64,000 nucleotides of DNA, taken from Paenibacillus bovis. Lineage in GTDB: Bacteria; Bacillota; Bacilli; Bacillales; Bacillaceae_C. Of this stretch, positions 37,308 to 45,393 are shown piece by piece. The stretch is taken from assembly GCA_007679095.1 (NCBI GenBank), contig VEFU01000004.1:62001-126000 (forward strand), read 5' to 3'. Both the position numbers and the translations under genes were made by a program. Below the pieces are notes generated by a model that did no database searches, had not been told where the DNA came from, and saw nothing but the letters and a program-made list of their open reading frames with translations. Each line of letters opens with the position of its first letter. Positions within the stretch are counted from its first letter, which is position 1.

Positions 37308-37484
37308 ATTTTAGATTGTCAGAAGGGTTCAATCTATCCTCTCGTTATAATCATTACAATGATTATATTCTTTGTATTAATAGAAATATCCATTGTTTAT
37401 ATATCTAAAATCAATTTTCTGCATGAAATGAAACAATATTATGAAAATCAAATAAATGGTTTAATAAAAAATAAAAATGCATGA
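37308..37484 (+). CDS. comGG: ComGG-like short protein, probable ATT start
   Basis: 58 aa, not found if only ATG/GTG/TTG starts are used. AGGAGG (37294-37299) lies 8 nt before ATT 37308; the frame continues LDCQKGSIYPLVIIITMIIF (membrane segment) then a charged tail. GSIYP matches the N-terminal processing region of ComGG, and the position directly after comGF agrees. It is only half the length of B. subtilis ComGG (about 124 aa), so it may be a truncated or reduced form. Confidence 0.68.
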   Translation: MLDCQKGSIYPLVIIITMIIFFVLIEISIVYISKINFLHEMKQYYENQINGLIKNKNA

Positions 37485-37549
37485 TGGTCTCACTTTGTGA
37501 TGAGTGATATGATAGTTTCATAGTAGAGAATAATAAAGGTGGGTATTAG

Positions 37550-38053
37550 GTGTATAGTGGACCAATCATATTAATCGGTTTTATGGGAGCGGGTAAAACA
37601 ACAATTGGACAATTATTAGGACAAATAACTGGTCTCCCCGTTATTGATACAGACATAACTATTGTAGAACAGGAAAAAAGAACAATAAATACGATCTTTA
37701 ATCAACATGGCGAAGAGTACTTTCGCAATGTAGAGTCACGCGTATTAAGACAAGTTGTGAATGAGAATGCTGTAATTACAACAGGTGGAGGTATTATTTT
37801 AAGAGCTGAGAATCGTCAATTATTAAAAGAGACGGGAAGTACTTTCTTTCTGGAGTGTGAACCGAATGTTGTAGTAGAACGATTAGCTGAAGATGATACA
37901 CGACCATTACTCAAAAATAAATCACTAGCTGAAATAACTCAAATGTATCATAATCGTTTACCATTATATAAGGAATGTGCTACTTGTACTATTGATACAT
38001 CCACTCTTACAATGGAAGAGGTAACAGAACTAATATTAAAGCGTATGAAATGA
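37550..38053 (+). CDS. aroK: Shikimate kinase
   Basis: Fifth step to chorismate: phosphorylates shikimate. 167 aa. Walker A GFMGAGKTT, DTDI, GGG (TTGGGIILR) and the arginine in DDTRPLL are present. Start GTG 37550 with AAAGGTGGG upstream. A second shikimate-pathway gene, aroQ, lies at 59294. Confidence 0.94.
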   Translation: MYSGPIILIGFMGAGKTTIGQLLGQITGLPVIDTDITIVEQEKRTINTIFNQHGEEYFRNVESRVLRQVVNENAVITTGGGIILRAENRQLLKETGSTFFLECEPNVVVERLAEDDTRPLLKNKSLAEITQMYHNRLPLYKECATCTIDTSTLTMEEVTELILKRMK

Positions 38054-38103
38054 ATAAGGAATTGTCCATACTTTCTAATAATAGTAGAAAGTAGGTGGGA
38101 ACC

Positions 38104-38283
38104 TTGTCAACAAATGATTATATAAAGTACATTACTGAAACATTTGTTAAACATTTCGAAATTCCTAAAGAGGAACGCAGGCAATTGCGGTTGGAAAAGA
38201 AAGAGGCAAAACCTCCTGCAATATTTCAATGGTTCGGTCTACTGCCGTTATCCATTAGTATGATGTTTAAAAGGAAAGGCTAA
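38104..38283 (+). CDS. yqzE: YqzE family protein
   Basis: 59 aa: NDYIKYITETFVKHFEIPKEERRQLRLEKKE then FQWFGLLPLSISMMFKRKG, the family pattern, with a short hydrophobic C-terminal part. TTG 38104 is favoured, AGGTGGG upstream. Neighbour of comG in Bacillaceae; role unknown. Confidence 0.87.
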   Translation: MSTNDYIKYITETFVKHFEIPKEERRQLRLEKKEAKPPAIFQWFGLLPLSISMMFKRKG

Positions 38284-38312
38284 CCCTAAACGATGGATGG
38301 GGTTAGCCTTTT
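38275..38312. terminator. Bidirectional terminator between yqzE and yqhG
   Basis: AAGGCTAACCC pairs with GGGTTAGCCTT; T-run. Overlaps the end of yqzE. Confidence 0.85.
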
Positions 38313-39106
38313 ATCATGTTTGTTGCCAAGTAGTAAATACCTCCATTAATAATTTCAATATTTACTTTTGGCTCATATTGTTCTTGTAGTGCTTGCTTTT
38401 CAATCTCATATGTTTCAGGCTTTTCGTCATGATCTTCATAAAAATGATCTAATAATGTTAAATCTTCGTTCCAGCGCGCAACTGCTTCTTCAGCCCATTT
38501 GTGTTCTTTCCCTTGGATATTTCCGATAACATAATTTTCTATTCGTTTAATTCCACTTGCTGGTTTAATAATTGGAGAAACAGTAAAACAATAATCCGGT
38601 ATTTTAGGTGTTAGTGACAGGTCTTCTGTAGCTTGGAAAAAGTCTTCTATTAATGTACCGTTAATTAAATTTAATCCGTATGACTGAAATACATCACGTT
38701 TCCGGTCACAACGATAAGAAACTTTAAGGTTAAGTAATAACCAAGGATGCAATGGAATCTGTTGGTTCACTACCATTCGTTTAGGCTCTTCATAAAGTCG
38801 AATATGTGAAGATAATTTTTTCGTAGTAGCAAATAATTGATGAAGCCTTGGAGCACCGAAATGAATCGCTTCACCCTTTACATCTGCTGGTGCATTTTCA
38901 GCATTGGTGATGAAAGTTATTTTCATTGGATTTGGAACCCCACCGGTCTTTTCCAAATAAGTCCAATAAAATGGGCGATTCATTAGCTCCTTATCCATAT
39001 CAATTGTTAGTCGTACTGTCATATACCCGTCATTATTTTCTTCAATTGTACAATTGTTACTTGTGAAGAAAGTTTCAAGATATTGATGTATTTCCTTCTG
39101 CAGCAT
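38303..39106 (-). CDS. yqhG: YqhG family protein
   Basis: 267 aa conserved protein of unknown function, always beside the SNF2 helicase yqhH. Motifs such as PFYWTYLEKTGGVPNP and YRCDRKRDVF are family-typical. ATG 39106 is chosen because GGAGG lies 10 nt upstream. Its start overlaps the yqhH 3' end by 32 nt, so the two are coupled. Confidence 0.86.
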   Translation of the reverse strand: MLQKEIHQYLETFFTSNNCTIEENNDGYMTVRLTIDMDKELMNRPFYWTYLEKTGGVPNPMKITFITNAENAPADVKGEAIHFGAPRLHQLFATTKKLSSHIRLYEEPKRMVVNQQIPLHPWLLLNLKVSYRCDRKRDVFQSYGLNLINGTLIEDFFQATEDLSLTPKIPDYCFTVSPIIKPASGIKRIENYVIGNIQGKEHKWAEEAVARWNEDLTLLDHFYEDHDEKPETYEIEKQALQEQYEPKVNIEIINGGIYYLATNMIKG

Positions 39107-40775
39107 GGGACTCATCCTCCATTCGGATTGTATCGGCAAACTGTATTAATGAAGATAAATTACCCATTTTTACTTTCATTTCACCTTCTGTTTGTGATTT
39201 TAGGAAGATATCCTGTAAATACTCTTCAATATTTCTACAATCCAGTCTCGTGAGTATTTCATCTAGTTCACCGATCACTCGTTCGAATAAATTGATTTTC
39301 TCATATAACAGTTTTAGGACATTTTCTTCAATCGTATCTTTAATTGCAAAATTATAGATATGAACATCATTTTCTTGTCCAAGTCGATGAATACGACCAA
39401 TTCTTTGTTCTAGGCGCATTGGATTCCATGGTAAATCAAAATTAATAATATGGGAACAGAACTGCAAGTTAATCCCTTCACCACCAGCTTCTGTAGCGAT
39501 TAATACTTGAGCATGATTTTTGAATAATTCTTGCATCCAATCTTTTTTTCCACGTTTAAATCCACCACGAAATGGAACGGATTTAATGCCATTTTGCTGT
39601 AAGTACCATTGTAAGTATAGTTGTGTGGCGCGATATTCTGTAAATATGATTACTTTATCATCAATTGATTTTATGAGTTCTAGCGCCTTAACTGCTTTTG
39701 AATTTTGTGTGATTGCTTCAATCTTATTTTGAATAAATTTTAATTTTTCAATATAAGTTGGAGAAGGGTTTTCTTGTTTTGCTAACATGTTTTTTAAAGT
39801 AAGAAAAACTGCTTCACGACTACTACATGCTTCTCGTTTTAAAGTTACGAGTGAGAATCCATGTACTGGTAAACCGGATATAGATTCTTTTAGAGATTCA
39901 ATAGAATCGTACAATTCGCGTTCTTCAGTCGTAAAGTCGATTGGAATAGTTTCTACAATTCTTTCCGGCCACTCAATACCTGTATCACCACGTCGATTTC
40001 GAATCATTACTTTATTAACTAGTTCTTTTAAATATTGATCATCTTGCATGGATATTTTTTGATTCTTATATTTTTCTAAAAATCCACTTTGGCTACCAAG
40101 ATGACCTGGTTTTAATAATGATACAAGGTGAAAAATCTCTTCTACTTTATTTTGAATCGGGGTTGCTGTTAATAGTAAACAAAACTTCTTTTTGAGAGCT
40201 TGAACAAATTCATAGTTTTTAGTTTTATGATTTTTCAGCTTATGAGCTTCATCTATAATAACCATGTCATAATTTTGTTCAGCGATAATCTCTCTATGAG
40301 GGCTGCGTTTAGCGGTATCTATGGAAGAAACAACGCAATCATATTGTTCCCATACATAACTTTTTCTTTGTCCAATTGCAGGGATATAGAATTTAGTATT
40401 TAGTTCTTGTACCCATTGGGATACTAAAGAGGCTGGTACGAGAATTAGCACTTTCTTTACTAGTCCACGAATCATGTATTCTTTTAATATAAGACCTGCT
40501 TCTATTGTTTTCCCTAAACCTACCTCATCTGCAAGTATTGCTTTTCCATTCATGTTTTCTACTACTTGTCTTGCAGTTTCTAATTGATGAGGAAGAGGGG
40601 TGAGATCAGGTAAAAATGTTGGTGCTACTAATCCTTCAAAAGATGGAATGCTTAAATGTTTTTCTGCCTCTATCGCTAATTTAAATAAATCATAATTTGC
40701 CCATGGTCCATCATTCTCTAATTTTTGCAAAAAACTTTCTTGCCAAGTTTGGTCAAAGGTAACTTTGATAGACAT
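39075..40775 (-). CDS. yqhH: SNF2-family helicase YqhH
   Basis: 566 aa, Swi2/Snf2 ATPase. Motif I DEVGLGKTIEAG, motif II DEAHKLKN, TATPIQN (III), and the C-terminal motifs GGEGINLQ and QRIGRIHRLGQ are all present. Resembles RapA/HepA, which recycles RNA polymerase, but shorter. Start ATG behind AGGAGG. In B. subtilis the divergent gcv operon with its glycine riboswitch follows; it is absent here. Confidence 0.92.
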   Translation of the reverse strand: MSIKVTFDQTWQESFLQKLENDGPWANYDLFKLAIEAEKHLSIPSFEGLVAPTFLPDLTPLPHQLETARQVVENMNGKAILADEVGLGKTIEAGLILKEYMIRGLVKKVLILVPASLVSQWVQELNTKFYIPAIGQRKSYVWEQYDCVVSSIDTAKRSPHREIIAEQNYDMVIIDEAHKLKNHKTKNYEFVQALKKKFCLLLTATPIQNKVEEIFHLVSLLKPGHLGSQSGFLEKYKNQKISMQDDQYLKELVNKVMIRNRRGDTGIEWPERIVETIPIDFTTEERELYDSIESLKESISGLPVHGFSLVTLKREACSSREAVFLTLKNMLAKQENPSPTYIEKLKFIQNKIEAITQNSKAVKALELIKSIDDKVIIFTEYRATQLYLQWYLQQNGIKSVPFRGGFKRGKKDWMQELFKNHAQVLIATEAGGEGINLQFCSHIINFDLPWNPMRLEQRIGRIHRLGQENDVHIYNFAIKDTIEENVLKLLYEKINLFERVIGELDEILTRLDCRNIEEYLQDIFLKSQTEGEMKVKMGNLSSLIQFADTIRMEDESHAAEGNTSIS

Positions 40776-40871
40776 ACAAATCCTCCTAGCAGATAAAGGG
40801 AAATTCAGTGTTGGTTTTACGTATTATACCCAATTCTTCAAATTTTATTGGATTTATTATCTAGAACATTT

Positions 40872-40906
40872 AAAAAAACCAGATGCTACGGTAATCTGGT
40901 TTTTTT
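40872..40906. terminator. Orphan terminator upstream of yqhH
   Basis: AAAAAACCAGAT pairs with ATCTGGTTTTTT; lies upstream of yqhH and downstream of nothing. It may be the remains of a lost neighbouring operon. The 40776-41026 gap shows no gene. Confidence 0.7.
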
Positions 40907-40988
40907 ATATTAACGTAAAATGTCGGATAAAAGTTTGGGGTCTCAGACTCAGCTAATAAATAAAGTCCATCATTTCTATCTATACAAA

Positions 40989-41023
40989 AGGCTGTCCACT
41001 ACATGATGTTAGGGACAGCCTGA
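40989..41023 (-). terminator. Terminator after yqhL
   Basis: AGGCTGTCC pairs with GGACAGCCT just past the yqhL stop. Confidence 0.75.
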
Positions 41024-41026
41024 TGA

Positions 41027-41422
41027 TTAACTATTATATTTTTTTGTTGTTTTAATTTTTCCGGTCCACTTTTTAAATCCACCTTGTAAGTGGGAGAGAT
41101 CGCGATAACCTTTGCGGTGTAAAATTTGTGCAGCTCTTCCACTACGCATACCGCTTTGACAGTATAAATAGACTGGCAAATCTGGACGGATTTCTTTCAA
41201 TCGTGATTTAAGTTGTGTAACTGGAATGTTACGTGCTCCTAATATATGTCCAGCATCAAATTCGTTTGCTTCTCGAACATCAATAAGTTGTGCCTTACGA
41301 TATCCAGCTCGGAATTCATCTTCTGTTAATGTTTTTAAGATTCTTTTTTGCTGGAAGTAATTAAATAGGGAGACGATAATAAATACCCCTAATATGATAA
41401 GTATGGTATATAAAAAACCCAA
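41027..41422 (-). CDS. yqhL: Membrane-anchored rhodanese YqhL
   Basis: 131 aa: one membrane segment (2-20), then a single rhodanese domain with catalytic Cys in YCQSGMRSG and the IDVREANEF and HILGARNIP motifs. Likely sulfur carrier/transferase; partner unknown. TTG start with AAAGGGG upstream. Confidence 0.92.
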   Translation of the reverse strand: MGFLYTILIILGVFIIVSLFNYFQQKRILKTLTEDEFRAGYRKAQLIDVREANEFDAGHILGARNIPVTQLKSRLKEIRPDLPVYLYCQSGMRSGRAAQILHRKGYRDLSHLQGGFKKWTGKIKTTKKYNS

Positions 41423-41838
41423 ATTTGTTTTCCCCTTTCTACTAGTAGCCTACCTCTATTATATGCATCATTACGTATTGAATCAAAATCTTTTTATAGA
41501 TAATTGATTTTCTGCTAAAAAAGATTTTAATAAATAGTCACTTTTATATGATTTTGCTTCTAAATAGCATTACATCGCATGTTTGGAGACGAATGGATTA
41601 TCGCAAGTGCAAAAATTGTCCAAAAACCGCAGATTTTGAGAGGTTTTATCATGTAATCTATCATTTTCTATCGATATCTACTATTTTTAAATTTGACAAA
41701 AAAGGTTTGTGGTTTAATTTTTACTATATGTAGTGTGGTTGCCGAAAAATATATTCAACATATTGTGTTTAATCATTGATTTTTAGGATATATATGTGGT
41801 AACTTTTATTAAGAGTAAAGTATGAAGGAGTTGGAGTA
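41423..41838. other. 416-bp regulatory spacer between yqhL and nrdJ
   Basis: No gene. It holds the nrdJ promoter and two NrdR boxes in its last 150 bp. The first 250 bp include a possible weak hairpin region near 41560-41650 but no recognised cobalamin (B12-box) or other riboswitch. Confidence 0.8.
41693..41768 (+). promoter_or_regulatory. nrdJ promoter with two tandem NrdR boxes
   Basis: TTGACA (41693-41698) and TAATTT (41715-41720, 16-bp spacer) form a promoter. Directly downstream, TTACTATATGTAGTGT (41721-41736) and ATTCAACATATTGTGT (41753-41768) match the NrdR box consensus. Their starts are 32 bp apart, the three-turn spacing typical of NrdR-controlled ribonucleotide reductase genes. 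NrdR with (d)ATP would repress. Confidence 0.8.
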
Positions 41839-44406
41839 GTGTCTATTACATCTACTAATAAATTAACCCTGAATGTAGAAAGGCTCAATGAGGATATTCG
41901 TTTGTTCAATCCTGTACATCCTATTACACCAGACATGAAGATCACCCATAAAGGTGTATCTAGACTTGTCATGATTGACCGTTATGCATTTAAGGATACT
42001 GAAAAAATAACATTAACAGAAGGAGACTTCGTAGTCTTAACAATTAAGGAAGATCCAAAATTCCCAGCAAGAGGACTAGGATTCATTAAAAAAATTGATT
42101 GGGAATCCAAAGTTGCTGAGGTATTAGTGGAAGATGAATACCGTAATTCCCTCGATGATGAAAAAGAAAGAGAGACAGGCCTAATTGTTCGCCCTCTAGA
42201 CATTATTGAAAAACCACTTGAAATCTTCTATGAACAAATTGCCAAAAGAAATGCTACTGGTTTAGCAGCTGTTGAAACAACAGAAGAGAAGCGCAAAGAA
42301 TGGTTCGAGAAATTTTATAAAGAATTAGCTAGTTTAAATTTTGTTCCTGCAGGACGAGTTTTATATGGTGCAGGGGCGGATACAGATGTAACGTATTTTA
42401 ACTGCTATGTTATGCCATTTGTTGCTGACTCAAGAGAAGGTATTTCTGAGCATCGTAAGCAAGTAATGGAAATTATGAGCCGTGGTGGCGGTGTAGGAAC
42501 AAATGGTTCTACATTAAGACCTCGTAACACACTTGCACGTGGTGTAAATGGTAAATCATCTGGTTCTGTTTCATGGCTTGACGACATTGCGAAACTAACA
42601 CATTTAGTGGAACAAGGTGGATCCAGACGGGGAGCACAAATGATCATGCTTGCAGACTGGCATCCTGATATTGCTGAATTTATTATTTCAAAAATGCAAA
42701 ATCCACATATATTGAAATTCTTAATTGAAAATACAACAGATCCAGTAATTAAGAAACTTGCAAAAGACAAGCTTAAATTTACACCATTAACAATGACAGA
42801 AGAAGCTATGTACCAAGGTATCCTAAACTACCGTAATATCCCTGGTGCTGGTGGATTTAGTGATTCTATTTTCCGTGAAGCAGAAGAAAAACTAGCAGAT
42901 GGTGGAACATATTCAGTTCATAATCCTGAGTTTTTAACTGGAGCTAATATTTCAGTATGCTTAACAAAAGAGTTTATGGAAGCTGTTGAAAATGATGCTG
43001 AGTATGAACTCCGCTTCCCTGATGTGGAAAATTACAATGAAGAAGAAATGAAAATATATAATGAAGAATGGCAAAAAGTTGGAGACGTTCGTGAGTGGGG
43101 AAAATTAGGATACAAAGTTCGCACATATCGCAAAATAAAAGCGAAAGAACTTTGGAACTTAATTAACATTTGCGCAACATACTCTGCAGAGCCAGGTATT
43201 TTCTTTATTGATAATGCTAATGACATGACAAATGCACAAAGCTATGGTCAAAAAGTAGTAGCAACAAATCCATGTGGTGAGCAACCACTTGCACCATATT
43301 CTGTATGTAACTTAGCTGCTGTAAACCTAGCTGAAATGGCAGATAAAGAAAATAAAACTGTTAACTTTGAGAAATTAAAAGAAACTGTTCGTATTGGAAC
43401 GCGTATGCAAGATAACGTTATTAACGCAACACCGTATTTCTTAGAAGAAAACAAAAAACAGGCTCTTGGCGAACGTCGTGTTGGTCTTGGTGTTATGGGT
43501 CTCGCTGATTTATTAATCTATTGTGAGAAAGAATACGGATCACCTGAAGGAAATGAATTAGTGGACAAGGTGTTCGAAACGATTGCGATTACTGCTTATG
43601 AAACATCTGTTGAATTAGCGAAAGAAAAAGGAAGTTTCCCATTCTTAGTAGGTGAAACACCTGAAGAAACACAACGTCTACGAAAAGCATTTACAGAAAC
43701 AGGTTACATGAAAAAAATGCCTGAAAGCTTAAAGAAATCAATTTTAGAAAATGGAATCCGTAACTCTCATTTATTAACTGTTGCTCCTACAGGATCCACT
43801 GGAACAATGGTTGGAGTTTCAACGGGATTAGAACCATATTTCTCTTTCACTTATTACCGTAGTGGACGACTTGGTAAGTTTATCGAAGTAAAAGCAGATA
43901 TCGTGGAAGAATACTTGAAGCGCAATCCAGAGGTAGATCCAGATAATTTACCAAACTGGTTTGTAACTGCAATGAGTCTTTCACCAGAAGCACACGCAGA
44001 TGTTCAATGTGTAATCCAACGTTGGATTGATAGCTCTATTTCTAAAACGGTAAATGCACCTAAAGGATATTCCGTTGAACAAGTGGAGAAAGTATACGAA
44101 CGTCTATACAAAGGTGGAGCAAAAGGCGGTACTGTCTATGTAGATGGAAGCCGTGATTCACAAGTATTGACTTTAAAAGCGGAAGACAATCAAATGGAAA
44201 AAAGCGAGCAACTAGAGTTCAAACAACCAGATTTTAAGCAACCAGTTGTCTTGGTTGATACAATCCAAGATCTTCGTTCTACAAGTGTTACAATCGGTTC
44301 TGAAATCGGTAATACTTGTCCAGTATGTCGAAAAGGACAAGTAAAAGAAATCGGTGGATGTAACACATGTGATAACTGTAATGCCCAACTTAAGTGCGGA
44401 CTATAA
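41839..44406 (+). CDS. nrdJ: Adenosylcobalamin-dependent (class II) ribonucleotide reductase
   Basis: Reduces ribonucleotides to deoxyribonucleotides with a radical made from coenzyme B12, independent of oxygen. 855 aa. Active-site NPCGEQPLAPY, the thiyl-side cysteine in SVCN, PTGSTGTM loop, and a C-terminal redox tail with CPVC and CDNC pairs (last 35 residues) are present. The Cys-rich tail points to the B12 class. GTG start, AAGGAG upstream. No partner small subunit gene is next to it. Its terminator is split by the Tn7-like element 17-21 bp after the stop. Confidence 0.93.
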   Translation: MSITSTNKLTLNVERLNEDIRLFNPVHPITPDMKITHKGVSRLVMIDRYAFKDTEKITLTEGDFVVLTIKEDPKFPARGLGFIKKIDWESKVAEVLVEDEYRNSLDDEKERETGLIVRPLDIIEKPLEIFYEQIAKRNATGLAAVETTEEKRKEWFEKFYKELASLNFVPAGRVLYGAGADTDVTYFNCYVMPFVADSREGISEHRKQVMEIMSRGGGVGTNGSTLRPRNTLARGVNGKSSGSVSWLDDIAKLTHLVEQGGSRRGAQMIMLADWHPDIAEFIISKMQNPHILKFLIENTTDPVIKKLAKDKLKFTPLTMTEEAMYQGILNYRNIPGAGGFSDSIFREAEEKLADGGTYSVHNPEFLTGANISVCLTKEFMEAVENDAEYELRFPDVENYNEEEMKIYNEEWQKVGDVREWGKLGYKVRTYRKIKAKELWNLINICATYSAEPGIFFIDNANDMTNAQSYGQKVVATNPCGEQPLAPYSVCNLAAVNLAEMADKENKTVNFEKLKETVRIGTRMQDNVINATPYFLEENKKQALGERRVGLGVMGLADLLIYCEKEYGSPEGNELVDKVFETIAITAYETSVELAKEKGSFPFLVGETPEETQRLRKAFTETGYMKKMPESLKKSILENGIRNSHLLTVAPTGSTGTMVGVSTGLEPYFSFTYYRSGRLGKFIEVKADIVEEYLKRNPEVDPDNLPNWFVTAMSLSPEAHADVQCVIQRWIDSSISKTVNAPKGYSVEQVEKVYERLYKGGAKGGTVYVDGSRDSQVLTLKAEDNQMEKSEQLEFKQPDFKQPVVLVDTIQDLRSTSVTIGSEIGNTCPVCRKGQVKEIGGCNTCDNCNAQLKCGL

Positions 44407-44422
44407 TAAATAATTAAAACAG

Positions 44423-44427
44423 GCTTT
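44423..44427. repeat. Target-site duplication, left copy (GCTTT)
   Basis: Five-base direct repeat GCTTT immediately before the element; identical to 57114-57118. Five bp is the Tn7-family duplication length. Confidence 0.9.
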
Positions 44428-44516
44428 TGTAGCTTTGAAATAAAGTTTAACCGTTTATAAAAAAGTTTAACCGTTTTAAATAAAGATTAACTGTTTATAA
44501 AAAAGTTGCACCGTTT
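44428..44516. repeat. nrdJ-proximal transposon end with four tandem TnsB-type sites
   Basis: After the terminal TGTAGC segment, four copies of a 15-bp site start at 44442, 44462, 44482 and 44502, exactly 20 bp apart: AAAGTTTAACCGTTT twice, AAAGATTAACTGTTT, AAAGTTGCACCGTTT. The dense tandem layout corresponds to the right end of Tn7. Confidence 0.9.
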
Positions 44517-44553
44517 TACCCCTTTGGATAAAGTTATCTAAAGGGGTGTTTTT
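44505..44553 (+). promoter_or_regulatory. Hairpin that sequesters the tnsA ribosome site, with candidate promoter
   Basis: ACCCCTTTGGATAA (44518-44531) pairs with TTATCTAAAGGGGT (44534-44547), one G.T pair, followed by G and five T then the ATG. The ribosome site AAGGGGTG (44541-44548) lies in the 3' arm. TTGCAC (44506-44511) and TAAAGT (44529-44534), 17 bp apart, could start transcripts near 44541 that lack the 5' arm. Transcripts from nrdJ would carry the whole hairpin and be terminated or untranslated. Confidence 0.65.
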
Positions 44554-45393
44554 ATGTCCAAAAGAAAACGATCATCTCAAATTGAGAAGTGGATTAAAGA
44601 AGGTCGAGGCTCTGGAACTGGTGCAGATTATAGACCGTGGTTAAATATTCAGGACGTTTCTTCATTAGGGCGTTCAACACGACCGAAAGGAATTAAAACA
44701 GGAAGGCAATACGAATTCCTGTCTGATTTGGAACGAAACTATTTTTATCTAGCTGAATACTCTGATTTCGTTGTGGATATAAGAGAACAATTTCCTTTAT
44801 TGCCGTTGGAAGAAACAATTGTTATTGCGGATGAGTTAGGTATCGAACATCCAATTGATCCTGAGAATGGTGAACTGAATGTGATGACCACAGATTTTTT
44901 ATTGACTTTAGATAAAGGACAAGGTGTGTTTGAAGTTGCTCGAACAATCAAGATGAAAGATGAATTATTAAAAGAACGAGTGCTTGAAAAGTTTGAGATT
45001 GAAAGAGAGTATTGGCAGCGAAGAAATATTGATTGGGCTATTGTAACTGATGAAGATATTCCAAAAACATTAGCTCGAAATATAAGTTATGTACATGCTC
45101 CTTATCATATTAAAGATTATGATGTCTTCCAAGAAATGAATGAGATACATATTGAAGAATTATCAATTTCATTAATGCAAAGACTGTTAAACCAAACAAA
45201 TAGTATTAGAGCAATAATGAATGAGTTTGATATTGATACTCATTTGCCTTTCGGTAGTGGTTTGACGTTATTTTATCATTTGATTGCTCGAAAAATTATA
45301 CAAATCAACTTGTTAGAAGCTTTGAATTTAGAAGAGCCAATTAAAATTCAGTCTATTGATGAGAAAAGATTGAAACAGGTGAGATACGGATGA
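44554..45393 (+). CDS. tnsA: Tn7-like transposase subunit TnsA (endonuclease)
   Basis: Restriction-enzyme-like nuclease that cuts the 5' strands at the transposon ends, making transposition cut-and-paste. 279 aa. Catalytic residues by motif: E60 (LSDLERNYF), D114 (TTDFLL) and K133 (ARTIKMK), nearly the positions in Tn7 TnsA (E63, D114, K132). The C-terminal half would bind TnsC. Stop overlaps tnsB (ATGA). Confidence 0.93.
   Translation: MSKRKRSSQIEKWIKEGRGSGTGADYRPWLNIQDVSSLGRSTRPKGIKTGRQYEFLSDLERNYFYLAEYSDFVVDIREQFPLLPLEETIVIADELGIEHPIDPENGELNVMTTDFLLTLDKGQGVFEVARTIKMKDELLKERVLEKFEIEREYWQRRNIDWAIVTDEDIPKTLARNISYVHAPYHIKDYDVFQEMNEIHIEELSISLMQRLLNQTNSIRAIMNEFDIDTHLPFGSGLTLFYHLIARKIIQINLLEALNLEEPIKIQSIDEKRLKQVRYG

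Noticed and set aside
40776-41026. Glycine riboswitch expected beside yqhH
   Set aside because: The gcv operon is absent and the gap has only terminator hairpins.
41423-41838. Cobalamin riboswitch before the B12-dependent reductase
   Set aside because: No B12-box (GCCACTG-like) or other recognisable riboswitch core is present; control is better explained by NrdR boxes.
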